A stretch of 48,524 nucleotides of DNA from an uncultured bacterium (lineage in GTDB: Bacteria > Verrucomicrobiota > Lentisphaeria > Oligosphaerales > Oligosphaeraceae): contig URJM01000007.1 in the NCBI GenBank assembly GCA_900548225.1, forward strand, positions 1 through 48,524. Direction: 5' to 3'. The notes beneath the pieces were generated by a model that did no database searches, was not told the DNA's origin, and saw only the letters and a list, made by a program, of their open reading frames with translations. Each line of letters starts with the position of its first letter. Position 1 is the first letter of the stretch. The translations under genes were made by a program, and so were the position numbers. This document shows positions 32,403-40,992 of this stretch, one piece after another.

Positions 32403-33017
32403 CTATGCGCCAGCCTCGGGAGAACCATCCCCGGCAGGGGCGGCGGGGGCGGCAGGGCCACTGGAGACCACCACGACAGCGGGGCGGAGAAGCTTGTCGC
32501 CAATGCGGAAGCCAGGCTTCCACTGCCTGATGACAGTCCCCTCGGGAACCTCGTCGCTCGGCTCGGCGCCAATCGCCTGGTGAAGCGCAGGGTCGAAGGG
32601 CTGCCCGGAACCGTCGACAACCTCGACGCCAAGCTTGGAGAAGATGGACTTGAGCTCGCCAAAGGACATCTTGACGCCCTGCTTCAGCGACTCCACATCC
32701 TTCGCCTTCGACGCGGCGTCCACCGCCATCTGGAGAAGGTCGTAGATGCCAAGAACCTCGGAAATCGTGTTGTGGCGGGACTTCTCCTTGACGTCGTTCA
32801 TCTCGCGGGCCATCCGCTTGCGGTAGTTCTCAAGCTCGGCAAGCGAGCGGAGGTAGTTGCCCTTCATCTCGGAAAGCTGCTCCTCAAGGGTGGGGCCGAC
32901 GGGAGCCTTCTCCTCGGAAGACACGACCTCCCCGGAAGCCTGCTTCTCAGACTCTGACTCGATTCGCTCCTCGACTGCGGGCTCAGATTCTATTCTTTCC
33001 TTCTCTTCTTCTGACAT
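32403..33017 (-). CDS. grpE: Nucleotide exchange factor GrpE
   Basis: A 204-residue GrpE. The ATG at 33017 (MSEEEKERIES) is preferred to an upstream TTG. A long acidic N-terminal region leads to the dimerising helix (LAELENYRKRMAREM), and the beta-wing domain contains FDPALHQAIG and the conserved GTVIRQWKPGFRIGDKLLRPA. A short Ala/Pro/Gly-rich tail follows. It exchanges ADP on DnaK. No clear Shine-Dalgarno precedes the start, but a tandem 10-bp repeat does. Confidence 0.94.
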   Translation of the reverse strand: MSEEEKERIESEPAVEERIESESEKQASGEVVSSEEKAPVGPTLEEQLSEMKGNYLRSLAELENYRKRMAREMNDVKEKSRHNTISEVLGIYDLLQMAVDAASKAKDVESLKQGVKMSFGELKSIFSKLGVEVVDGSGQPFDPALHQAIGAEPSDEVPEGTVIRQWKPGFRIGDKLLRPAVVVVSSGPAAPAAPAGDGSPEAGA

Positions 33018-33023
33018 GGCTAC

Positions 33024-33043
33024 TGACAAAATGTGACAAAATG
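33024..33043 (-). repeat. Tandem 10-bp repeat upstream of grpE
   Basis: Two perfect copies of TGACAAAATG (33024-33033 and 33034-33043), read CATTTTGTCA on the coding strand, end 6 bp before the grpE ATG. A similar CATTTTGTCC lies upstream of lexA. No CIRCE element (TTAGCACTC/GAGTGCTAA) is visible. Confidence 0.6.
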
Positions 33044-33329
33044 GTGCAATTTCTAATCAAAATGAACTCCTGATAAGCAAAAAAAATGCCACCATCCCAC
33101 CCAGGAGCCAGGTGCGACATTCCCCGGAACCGCGCCACTCTGTCACAATATCTCCCCCCGGGCCGCTCCTTACTGGCCGGGGGCTTCATCGGCGCGATAT
33201 GCAGCCTGCGGGAGCGGCAGTCCTTTATTGAGGGTCTCCGCCCTTTCGCCACTCCCCTGCCGCGCACAGGCACGCATGCCACCCTTCCTCAGGCGTCATG
33301 CATGCCCGGATGCCTGTCGATTTGCGTGG
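33044..33329. other. Intergenic region between grpE and the S1-domain gene, no gene seen
   Basis: About 290 bp. The part next to grpE is A/T-rich and probably holds its promoter. The remainder is GC-rich without a convincing reading frame, terminator or repeat of the families seen elsewhere in the window. Confidence 0.4.
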
Positions 33330-34829
33330 CTACAGCTTAAGGCCGCCGAAGAGGTCCCCGAGGGAGCCGAAGGAGGCGCTTCCCTCGTCCTTCACCTCGC
33401 TGTTGCCGGAGGATTCGGAGTCCGCGGCGGCCTTTTCGGGAGTTGTGAGGGAGAGCTTGTCCCCTTCGACGCTCTTGACGATGACCTTGATCTTGCTATG
33501 GAGCGGGTGTTCCCTGAACATCACGCGTTCCTTCATGGCGTTTTCGCCGCCGCCGAGGGCAATCTGGCTGATATGGAGCAGTCCGGTCTGGCCATTGGGG
33601 AGCTTGACGAAGAGCCCGTAGGGCGCCTGCCTTTCGACCTCGCCCTCGAGGACCTCGGAGGAGGCGGCGGTAATCTGGTTCGCCTGGGCGGCCTCGGCCT
33701 CGGTCAGCTTCGCGGCCTTCTCGCCCTTGACCTTGGGGTCGCCGACGCACAGGGCAACGCGCCTGGTCTCCTCGTTGACATCCAGAATCGTGACATCCAC
33801 CTCGTCGCCCTCCTTGAGGACTTCGGAGGGGGACTCGATGCGATGGTCCGCGCCAAGCTGGGAAATGTGGGCAAGCCCGTCAACGCCGGGGGCAACCCTG
33901 ATGAATGCGCCGAAGGAAGCAAGGCGGACGACCTTGCCCTTGTGCTTCGTGCCGGCGGCATAGCCCGGGTCGGAGATGAACTTCTCCCAGGGGCTCACGC
34001 CGGAGGCCTGCTTCAGGGAAAGGGTGATGCGGGCGCGATTCCTGCCCTCCGCCGGAAGATATTCGATGACCTTCACCTGGACACGGTCGCCCACCTTGAC
34101 CACGTCCTCGGGGCGGACGCCGCGGTCCCACGAAAGCTCGCGGTTGGGAACCAGCCCCGAAAGCCCGCCCAAATCGACAAATGCGCCGTAGGGCTGGAGC
34201 GAGTCCACCGTGCCGTAGAGGGTGTCGCCAACCTGCAGGTTGGCCAGGAGCTTCTCGCGGCTGGCCTCCTCCTCTTCCTCGAGGACGGAACGTCGGGAGA
34301 CGACGAGGCGGTACCCGTCCTCGGCGTATTCGGTGATGCGGAAGGAGTAGGTCTGGCCGATGTAGTCCGAGGGATCGCGGCGGACGCCACGCCCGTCAAT
34401 CTGGCTTGCGGGGCAGAACGCCTCGCTCTTGCCGATCTGGACCGCGTATCCCACGAGGGCGTCGCCCTTGCGGCGTTCGCCAGTGACCTTGCCCTCGATG
34501 GGCATCTTGCTCTGGAAGGCCTCCGAGACGGCCTGGTCGACCTCGTGAATCGCGCGGCCGCCAATCTGGCGGCGCAACTGGATGCCGTTGGCGGTGCTGT
34601 CGCCTACGAATGCCTCGATGGTGTCACCTACCTTGACCGTGAGATTGCCCTCGGGATCGGTGAAATCCTTTGCGTCGACAATGCCGTCCTGACGACCGCC
34701 AAGATCGACGAAGATGGTGTCCTTCTGGATGTCGATGATCTCGCCTGAGACCTTGTCACCCTTCTTCATGGACATGTTGACCTGCTGTGACGCCTCGAAC
34801 AGGTCGCTGAACGTTTTTTCTTCAGACAT
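33330..34829 (-). CDS. S1 RNA-binding domain protein (RpsA-like)
   Basis: A 499-residue protein with five S1-like OB repeats at roughly residues 22-90, 108-180, 197-275, 290-362 and 393-465. The clearest are GTVDSLQPYGAFVDLGGLSGLVP, KVVRLASFGAFIRVAPGVDGLAHIS and EVERQAPYGLFVKLPNGQTGLLHIS, quoted here only in part for each repeat's core. Canonical ribosomal S1 has six domains, so this may be the S1 protein of the lineage or a related RNA-binding factor. The second repeat is diverged (GEAFCPASQ-like). A Ser/Gly-rich tail ends the protein. It follows manA by 75 bp. Confidence 0.85.
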   Translation of the reverse strand: MSEEKTFSDLFEASQQVNMSMKKGDKVSGEIIDIQKDTIFVDLGGRQDGIVDAKDFTDPEGNLTVKVGDTIEAFVGDSTANGIQLRRQIGGRAIHEVDQAVSEAFQSKMPIEGKVTGERRKGDALVGYAVQIGKSEAFCPASQIDGRGVRRDPSDYIGQTYSFRITEYAEDGYRLVVSRRSVLEEEEEASREKLLANLQVGDTLYGTVDSLQPYGAFVDLGGLSGLVPNRELSWDRGVRPEDVVKVGDRVQVKVIEYLPAEGRNRARITLSLKQASGVSPWEKFISDPGYAAGTKHKGKVVRLASFGAFIRVAPGVDGLAHISQLGADHRIESPSEVLKEGDEVDVTILDVNEETRRVALCVGDPKVKGEKAAKLTEAEAAQANQITAASSEVLEGEVERQAPYGLFVKLPNGQTGLLHISQIALGGGENAMKERVMFREHPLHSKIKVIVKSVEGDKLSLTTPEKAAADSESSGNSEVKDEGSASFGSLGDLFGGLKL

Positions 34830-34904
34830 TGGGAAGCTGCTAACTTGATTGTGGGGGGATTGTCTTTGGGAAACTCCCTGGTTTCGGGAGGGAACTGCGA
34901 AATG

Positions 34905-36101
34905 CTAGAAATTGGGCTGTGACCAGATGACGGTGGTGCCGGCGACCGTTGGTTCGATGGTTCCCCTTCCGGCGGAGGCAGGTCTGACCCAGGAGCTTCC
35001 GCAGGGTGCGCTGATGCGGCGTCCGTCGCCGCATGTCAGGACCGCCTCGCCCTCGACGACGAGGAAGACTCCCAGGGTGTCGGGATGCGTGGCAAGGTCG
35101 CACACGGCGTCATGGTAGAAGGTGAGCTGGAACTTCTCGGTCGGCGCAGCATACCTCAGGATGCGCCCGTCGCCTGACGGCGTGCACTCGGGGGTGACCA
35201 TCTGGTATCCGGTGCGGTCGAAGTCCACGGTCTTCAGAAGCGTCTCCACATCCACCGCCTTCGGGGTGAGTCCCGCACGGATGACATTGTCGGAGTTGGT
35301 CATGCACTCGATTCCCGCGCCCCTTTGATAGGCGTGGGGGGAGTTCGGCGCAAGGAAGAGCGACTCGCCAGGCGCAAGGAAGACCTGGTTGAGGAGATAC
35401 GCGAAGAGCGTCCCCCTGTCGCCAGGGTATTCGGTGCTCAGGGAAATGAAGAGCTTGTCGGCGGCCGAAAGCTCCCGTTCCGCCGAGTCAAGCTCCTGGA
35501 GGGCGTTTGTCAGCATTGCCGCCAGGGGGACGACATTGAGTGCAAAGAGGCTCTCAACAAGTCCACGCAGCGTCTCGCCGCCATGCCGCCACAGCGCCAG
35601 CCAGGGCAGGAATGCCTGGATGCGCCCGATATCCTGCAGTATGTCCACAAGCCCCCTGAACCCGGCCAGGGCCTGGAAGGGTTCCAGGGCAATGATGATC
35701 TCGGTCTTGTCATTCGCGTCCGGATAGAGCTCGGGATGCTCGGAATGAAGCCTAACCGCAGACTTCTCGTCAGGATGGCTCTGGATCGAAAGCGGCGCAC
35801 TGCAGGTCAACACCTTGAGAAGAAACGAAAGCTGGGGACGGGCGGCAAAGGCTCTCGCGCCAAGCCAGGCGGCGGGAGACTCAGCAATCGCCGCGTCAAG
35901 TGCAAGGGACTTGCCCTCCCCGAAATGGACGACGCCCGGAAGCGACGGATGGGCGCCAAGCCATAGCTCGGCCCAGGGCTCCTCGCCAGGCTCGTCGCCA
36001 AGAAGACGGGCTATAAGGGGAATACGGCCGCCAACGGCACGTTCACCCCAGGCGTAGTGACGGACGCCGCCGTCAAGCCGATAGAATGTGTCTAGTGACA
36101 T
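34905..36101 (-). CDS. manA: Mannose-6-phosphate isomerase, type I
   Basis: A 398-residue zinc-dependent isomerase that interconverts fructose-6-phosphate and mannose-6-phosphate. Family motifs: PWAELWLGAHPS, the zinc site SIQSHPDEKSA, and APNSPHAYQRGAGIECM. The cupin core and C-terminal lobe are complete. The ATG at 36101 (MSLDTFYRLDGGVRHYAWG) is preferred over an upstream GTG; neither has a strong ribosome-binding site. It follows the ECF sigma gene by 32 bp and may be co-transcribed with it. Confidence 0.93.
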   Translation of the reverse strand: MSLDTFYRLDGGVRHYAWGERAVGGRIPLIARLLGDEPGEEPWAELWLGAHPSLPGVVHFGEGKSLALDAAIAESPAAWLGARAFAARPQLSFLLKVLTCSAPLSIQSHPDEKSAVRLHSEHPELYPDANDKTEIIIALEPFQALAGFRGLVDILQDIGRIQAFLPWLALWRHGGETLRGLVESLFALNVVPLAAMLTNALQELDSAERELSAADKLFISLSTEYPGDRGTLFAYLLNQVFLAPGESLFLAPNSPHAYQRGAGIECMTNSDNVIRAGLTPKAVDVETLLKTVDFDRTGYQMVTPECTPSGDGRILRYAAPTEKFQLTFYHDAVCDLATHPDTLGVFLVVEGEAVLTCGDGRRISAPCGSSWVRPASAGRGTIEPTVAGTTVIWSQPNF

Positions 36102-36133
36102 AACTTGTTCTATTGCAGACACTTATGACTTAT

Positions 36134-36724
36134 CTAGGACTCGGAGAGCCATCTTCTCCTAAGCAACTCGAGAGCGTGGTAGACCCGCCATAGCGCAGTC
36201 CCAAGGGGAATCCCCTCCTTGTCCGCAATCTGCTGGAAGGAGAGATTGTGGTCGATGCGATCCTCTATGACGACCCGCAGATCCTCTGGCAGCTCGTCCC
36301 TGAGCTTCCGGAGGCGTTCTCCGTCGCTGGAGGCCATTGCCTGCGACAGCGGGTTGACTCCATGCCCGTGGCTGCCGTCTGTGTTCCATGGGAGTTCCCA
36401 GACGCTTCCCGAGGAGATCTCGAACCGTCCACGGCGCGTCCAGTCAAGCGCAAGGTTTTTGGCGACCCGGAAGAGCCATGGGCCCAGCACTCCATTCTGG
36501 AGGCGCTTCGGGGGGCTTGCCAGGAGTTTCAGGAAGGTCTCCTGGACGGCGTCATGCGCAAGGTCTTCAGATGCGAGAAAGCGCGCCGTATGGGCGGCCA
36601 GGCGTGCCTGGTAGCGCAGGAAAAGCGCCTGCATGGCATCCTGGTCACCGGCGCGCAACCGCCTGAGGAGCACCTCGTCGGAGGCCTCCCCGGCGGCATT
36701 GGATTTGATGGAATCGTCGGACAA
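36134..36724 (-). CDS. ECF-type RNA polymerase sigma factor
   Basis: A 196-residue extracytoplasmic-function sigma factor with region 2 (ALFLRYQARLAAHTARFLAS, then DAVQETFLKLLA) and region 4 (LPEDLRVVIEDRIDHNLSFQQIADKEGIPLGT). Between them LGPWLFRVAKNLALDWTRR is the typical 2.3/2.4 helix. The apparent start is TTG at 36724, three bases past the ilvE stop, with no strong ribosome-binding site, so translation is probably coupled to ilvE. No anti-sigma gene is adjacent, which is unusual for ECF factors. Confidence 0.85.
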   Translation of the reverse strand: MSDDSIKSNAAGEASDEVLLRRLRAGDQDAMQALFLRYQARLAAHTARFLASEDLAHDAVQETFLKLLASPPKRLQNGVLGPWLFRVAKNLALDWTRRGRFEISSGSVWELPWNTDGSHGHGVNPLSQAMASSDGERLRKLRDELPEDLRVVIEDRIDHNLSFQQIADKEGIPLGTALWRVYHALELLRRRWLSES

Positions 36725-36726
36725 TT

Positions 36727-37749
36727 CTACTCGATGACCTTAAGCCAGCCATGGACGTCGGGATACCTGCCCCACTGGATGTCAGTGTACCTGTCGTAGA
36801 TCTTCTGGCAGATGGGGCCGCAGGAATTCCCGGTCGGAATCCTGAAGACCTCGCCGGTGGAAAGACGGCAGATTTCGCTGACGGGGGTGATGACGACTGC
36901 GGTGCCGCAGGCGGCGACCTCCGCAAAGGTGCCAATCTCCTTCTCGAAGTCGACGGGACGCACTTCCACGGGAATTCCAAGGTCCTTCGCAACCTCCTGG
37001 AGGCCGTTGTTGGTGATGCTTGGCAGCACGGAGTGGGACGCAGGGGTCACGTAGACGCCGTCCTTGGTGATGCCAATGAAGTTGGAGGAGCCGAACTCCT
37101 CGATGTACTTGTGCTCGGCGGCATCCAGATAGAGGTCGATTGCATAACCCTTCTCCTTCACCATCTCGTGGGAAAGCAGGCTCGCCGCATAGTTGCCGGC
37201 AAGCTTGACCATGCCGGTGCCCCGGGGGGCTGCACGGTCGTATTCATCGACAATCGCCGCCTTCACCGCCTGCAAGCCACCCTTGTAGTATGCGCCGACT
37301 GGAACAACCATCACAATGAAGGTGTACTCCGATGCAGGGGCAACGCCAATCTGAGGACCGGAACCAATCAGCAATGGACGGATATACAGCGTGGCGCCAG
37401 TCCCAAATGGCGGAACCCAGTCCTCATTCGCCTTGACGACACGCTCGACTGCCTCGCAGAACATCTCCACGGGAACAGGAGCCATGCAGGTGCGACGGGC
37501 GGAACTGATCAGACGCTCCGCATTCTTCTCGACACGGAAGACGCGAATCTTGCCGTCCTCGCCACGATAGGCCTTCAGACCCTCAAAGGCCGCCTGCCCA
37601 TAGTGAAGGCACTCGGCCGCAATGGAGAGGGTGATGAAGGGCTTGTCCTTCAATTCGCCAGAATCCCACTTGCCATCCTTCCAATGGTATTCCACGTGAT
37701 ACGATGTGGGAAGATAGGAAAAAACCAGTTTCGACCAGTCTAGATTCAT
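36727..37749 (-). CDS. ilvE: Branched-chain amino acid aminotransferase
   Basis: A 340-residue PLP class IV aminotransferase of the longer bacterial/eukaryotic BCAT type. It contains YGQAAFEGLKAYRG, RPLLIGSGPQIGV, the PLP lysine region MVKLAGNYAASLL, EEFGSSNFIGI, and TPVSEICRL with FRIPTGNSCGP near the C-terminus. It transfers amino groups between glutamate and leucine, isoleucine or valine. It is the first gene of a run with an ECF sigma factor, manA and an S1-domain gene. Upstream, repeat cluster 3 separates it from guaA. Confidence 0.94.
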   Translation of the reverse strand: MNLDWSKLVFSYLPTSYHVEYHWKDGKWDSGELKDKPFITLSIAAECLHYGQAAFEGLKAYRGEDGKIRVFRVEKNAERLISSARRTCMAPVPVEMFCEAVERVVKANEDWVPPFGTGATLYIRPLLIGSGPQIGVAPASEYTFIVMVVPVGAYYKGGLQAVKAAIVDEYDRAAPRGTGMVKLAGNYAASLLSHEMVKEKGYAIDLYLDAAEHKYIEEFGSSNFIGITKDGVYVTPASHSVLPSITNNGLQEVAKDLGIPVEVRPVDFEKEIGTFAEVAACGTAVVITPVSEICRLSTGEVFRIPTGNSCGPICQKIYDRYTDIQWGRYPDVHGWLKVIE

Positions 37750-37852
37750 TAGTATGCACTCCTTGATATGCGAGTTGACAATCGAGTGATTACCAAATCA
37801 GCCAAATGCCCAGATCCGCTCTGAAATCCGGGCAAAAAGATAATATAATGTG

Positions 37853-38014
37853 GTAGGGAGAAGGGAGAAGAGGGAAGAGGATAGTGCGTGGTTGGCGCGC
37901 CCACGCGCGCCAACCACGCACTACTTTCTTCTCCCTCCTCCCTCATCCCTACTCTAGCGGAAGCCCACTGCATAGTGGCCACGCACTACTTTCTTCTCCC
38001 TCCTCCCTCATCCC
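37853..38014. repeat. Polypurine/stem-loop intergenic repeat, cluster 3 (100-bp palindrome)
   Basis: Positions 37853-37952 are a 100-bp near-perfect inverted repeat. GTAGGGAGAAGGGAGAAG, TAGTGCGTGG and TTGGCGCGC on the left mirror GCGCGCCAA, CCACGCACTA and CTCCCTCATCCCTAC on the right, with a 4-nt centre. A second, minus-oriented unit (37953-38014) with the CCACTATGCAGTGG-type hairpin follows. The cluster ends 11 bp from the guaA stop codon and lies in the 276-bp gap upstream of ilvE. Confidence 0.9.
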
Positions 38015-38025
38015 TTGGAAAAATC

Positions 38026-39285
38026 CTACTCCCATTCAATGGTTGCCGGGGGTTTCGGGGTGCAGTCGAAGACGACCCGCGAGATTCCCTCGACCTCCTG
38101 CGGGATTCTGCATGCCACCTTTTCAATGAGCTCCCATGGGAGATGGACGACCTGCGCGGTTACTGCGTCGCTTGTATTGATTGCCCGCAGGGCGATTGTA
38201 TATCCGTACCGTCTTTCCCCGTTTTGCATGCCGACCGACTTCACTGGCAGGAATGCTGCGAACGCCTGCCAGGTCTTGGAGTACCATCCCGAGGCGCGCA
38301 GTTCCTCGGTGAATATCGCGTCTGCCTCCCGGAGCATCCGAAGATACTCGCGCTTGATTTCGCCGACGCAACGGACTCCCAGGGACGGACCCGGGAAGGG
38401 CTGACGGTCGATCATGACCTCGGGCAATCTCAGAAGGCGGCCAACCACCCTGACCTCGTCCTTGAAGAGCCTGGCCAGCGGCTCCACCAGCTCGAACTTG
38501 AGATTTTCCGGAAGACCTCCAACGTTATGGTGGCTCTTGATGACTCCCTTCGGGTTGCCGTCGAGAGGGATGCTCTCCAGGAAATCAGGATAGATCGACC
38601 CCTGGCCCAGGAACGGGGCGTCAATCTTGGCTGCGGCCTCTGCAAAGACGTCGATGAATTCAGCGCCGATGATCTTGCGCTTCTTCTCGGGTTCGGTGAC
38701 TCCCTCAAGCTTGTCAAGGAAGCGGTCCGTCGCATCGACATAGACCAGATTCATGTCAAAGGCGTCACGGAAGATCTCCTGGACCTGTTCGGGTTCGCCA
38801 AGGCGCAGAAGCCCGTGGTTCACAAAGACACAGGTCAGCTGCTTGCCGATGGCGCGGTGGATGAGCGCCGCCGTGACGGACGAGTCGACGCCGCCGGAGA
38901 GCCCCAGGATGACAGTCTTGTCACCAACCTGGGTGCGAATGTCCTCGACTGCCTCGTCGATGAAACGCTCCATCGTCCAAAGCCCGTGGCACCCGCACCT
39001 GTCCTTGCAGAACGCCACGGCGGCAGACTCGTCAAGCCCCTTGTCCACAAGGACGGGGACTCCGAGCGCCTTGAAGGCATCGAGTTCCGACGGGTGGTCG
39101 GCCGCATCGGCGTCCCTGCAGACAATCAGCCCCACGGGCTCCTCCTGCATGACGCGCTCCACGGGAGTCGTCCACGGCATCACCATCGTATAGATATTCT
39201 CGGCGCGGACGGCCTTGGCGAGGCGCTGTATGTCCTTGCATCCGAAATTCAGGAGGATGACAGTCTCGGGGGTCTTCTTGATCAT
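38026..39285 (-). CDS. guaA: GMP synthase with degenerate, shortened glutaminase domain
   Basis: A 419-residue GuaA; the usual length is about 510-525. Residues 1-80 align with the start of the class I glutaminase domain (VILLNFGCKDIQRLAKAVR, LGVPVLVDKG), but the part with the nucleophile (CYGMQ) and the His and Glu of the triad is absent. The chain passes directly into the linker (CGCHGLWTMERFIDEAV). The ATP-pyrophosphatase domain is complete: LGLSGGVDSS at 128-136, FVNHGLLR, and the C-terminal dimerisation domain with FPGPSLGVRCVGEI and KPPATIEWE. It should adenylate and aminate XMP, but with free ammonia or a separate glutaminase. It ends next to repeat cluster 3. Confidence 0.9.
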   Translation of the reverse strand: MIKKTPETVILLNFGCKDIQRLAKAVRAENIYTMVMPWTTPVERVMQEEPVGLIVCRDADAADHPSELDAFKALGVPVLVDKGLDESAAVAFCKDRCGCHGLWTMERFIDEAVEDIRTQVGDKTVILGLSGGVDSSVTAALIHRAIGKQLTCVFVNHGLLRLGEPEQVQEIFRDAFDMNLVYVDATDRFLDKLEGVTEPEKKRKIIGAEFIDVFAEAAAKIDAPFLGQGSIYPDFLESIPLDGNPKGVIKSHHNVGGLPENLKFELVEPLARLFKDEVRVVGRLLRLPEVMIDRQPFPGPSLGVRCVGEIKREYLRMLREADAIFTEELRASGWYSKTWQAFAAFLPVKSVGMQNGERRYGYTIALRAINTSDAVTAQVVHLPWELIEKVACRIPQEVEGISRVVFDCTPKPPATIEWE

Positions 39286-39393
39286 AGTCGTTGGCAGGGT
39301 GCTTGTGGAAGGGAACAGGTGGGGGGATGATGTCTTTGGAAACAATCTCCGTTTTTAGACGGAAAGGGGATGCATGGGGCGTCGCCTGTCAGG

Positions 39394-39438
39394 GGGAATG
39401 CCGGCCCGTGGTTCCTTTGCCGGTGCCGCCGGCATCCC
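39394..39438. other. Long hairpin between the permease gene and guaA
   Basis: GGGAATGCCGGC pairs with GCCGGCATCCC (one bulge) around a 22-nt loop. It lies about 55 bp after the permease stop and 109 bp before the guaA start on the minus strand. It has no T run; it may be a terminator of a non-canonical kind or a guaA leader structure. It does not show conserved elements of the purine riboswitch that I can recognise. Confidence 0.45.
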
Positions 39439-39491
39439 TCGATGGCGCGTCGTCATGCATCCCGCCAGACGGAAATGCGTGCCGTCCGGAA

Positions 39492-40811
39492 TTACTCCTC
39501 GGGATGGAGTTCGAAGAACTTCACAGCCATGCAGAGGCCGATGTAGACGACTGCGGAGACCGCCATTCCGTTGATGGCGCTGACGCCGGCCGGAATGAAT
39601 GCGATGCCGGTGCCGGCCGCCCATGCGACGATTGCGGGCCAGTGGATGTCAACGAACTTGGCCTCGGAGGTGTCCTTGTACTTGCCAAGCCTGCGGACGA
39701 AGAAGTCGGCGATGATGATTGCGCCCACTGGCGGGATGAAGGTATTGAGGATGTTGAGGTATGTCGTGAAGTGGTTGTAGAGCCAGACCGCCGCCAGGGT
39801 TCCGACGATGCCGTTGAAGAGAACCGTGATGCGTTTCGGGATGCCGGTGATGTTGGAGAAGCCCAGGCCAGAGGTGTAGATCGCGTTGTCGTTGGTGGTC
39901 CAGATGTTGAGTCCCAGGGCGATGATGGCGAAGAGGAGGAGTCCCTGCTTGAAGAGGACTTCGGAGATGTCGTTGACCTGGTAGGTCATGGTGCCCACGG
40001 CGCCGAAGAAGAACATGAGGGAGTTGCCGAGGAAGAATGCGATGACGGTCGTGATGACGGCGATCTTTGCGTTCTTGGAGAATCTGACGAAGTCAGGCGT
40101 GCAGGAGCCGCCGGAGATGAAGGAGCCCACGGAGATGGCGATTGCGGCGGTGGCGCCGATTGCCGCACTGGGCGCGGGTGAATAGGAGAGCATCGTGTCC
40201 CAGCCGCTCTGGACGGCGCCCTCGGCGCCCGCGACCGGGAAGTCGGTCCCAAGGGCGCGGAATGCGGAGTAGAGTCCCAGGACGACAATCGCGGGGACTG
40301 CGACGTAGGAGAGGATGGTCAGGCTCTTGATGCCGAAGTACGCGGTCGAGGTCATCAGGAGGCCGGCGATGATTGTGATGGTCCAAAGGGTGGAGTTCGA
40401 AGCCGCCCCCTCGACGTTGTTCTCAATCAGCCACTTCTGGATTGGAATCGAGAACATGGCGACGCCGACGCCAAACCAGCCAACCTGCGTGATGCCCAGG
40501 AGGAAGCTGGGAAGATAGGAGCCGCGCCTGCCAAAGGAGTAGCGGGCCAGAATGTGAATCGAGTCCCCCGTGCGGGCCGCAATGTACGCCAGGGTTCCGC
40601 AATATGCGCCAAGAATCAGGTTGCCGGCCATGACGGCCCAGAGGAAGCCGCTGAAGGACATGCCGGCACCAAGGGCTCCGCCAGCGAACATCGACGCGGA
40701 GAAGAAGGTGAAGCCCAGCATAACCACTAGCATGGACATGAAACCGCGACGGCTCTCCTGGTTCACTGAACCTTGTTCAAAGTCGCCACTGTTCTTGACG
40801 TTTGAGGACAT
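39492..40811 (-). CDS. NCS1-family cytosine/purine permease (CodB-like)
   Basis: A 439-residue membrane protein with about 12 predicted membrane segments. NCS1 features include the start SRRGFMSMLVVMLGFTFFSASMF, ARTGDSIHILARYSFGRRGSYLPSFLLG, TQVGWFGVGVAMFSIPI and LGLNIWTTNDNAIYTSGLGFSNI, the last typical of CodB-like cytosine permeases. It probably imports a nucleobase by cation symport. An upstream phosphoribosyltransferase-like gene and a downstream guaA suggest nucleobase salvage. A hairpin with a T run separates it from the upstream gene, so it may have its own promoter. Confidence 0.88.
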   Translation of the reverse strand: MSSNVKNSGDFEQGSVNQESRRGFMSMLVVMLGFTFFSASMFAGGALGAGMSFSGFLWAVMAGNLILGAYCGTLAYIAARTGDSIHILARYSFGRRGSYLPSFLLGITQVGWFGVGVAMFSIPIQKWLIENNVEGAASNSTLWTITIIAGLLMTSTAYFGIKSLTILSYVAVPAIVVLGLYSAFRALGTDFPVAGAEGAVQSGWDTMLSYSPAPSAAIGATAAIAISVGSFISGGSCTPDFVRFSKNAKIAVITTVIAFFLGNSLMFFFGAVGTMTYQVNDISEVLFKQGLLLFAIIALGLNIWTTNDNAIYTSGLGFSNITGIPKRITVLFNGIVGTLAAVWLYNHFTTYLNILNTFIPPVGAIIIADFFVRRLGKYKDTSEAKFVDIHWPAIVAWAAGTGIAFIPAGVSAINGMAVSAVVYIGLCMAVKFFELHPEE

Positions 40812-40943
40812 AATAGATGTTCCTTAATTTTTGGGGTTTGGTTCGGGGTGGGGAAGAATTAAAACTCAGAATCGGGGAAAAAAGGGAAAGGCAACTAGGG
40901 AAGACGGGCGACCGCACGGCACTCCACTGTCGATTTCACGACA

Positions 40944-40973
40944 TGAAAAATCCGAGACGATAATCCCGGATTC
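40944..40973 (-). terminator. Terminator after the phosphoribosyltransferase-like gene
   Basis: On the minus strand AATCCG (40972-40967) and CGGATT (40954-40949) pair around a 12-nt loop, followed by TTTTTC. It lies 20 bp after the gene's stop and 130 bp before the permease start. Confidence 0.6.
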
Positions 40974-40992
40974 CTTTGTGGAGGCAGGATGG

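Noticed and set aside
39286..39491. Purine or guanine riboswitch upstream of guaA
   Set aside because: A long hairpin exists, but the conserved junction and loop sequences of the purine riboswitch are not visible.
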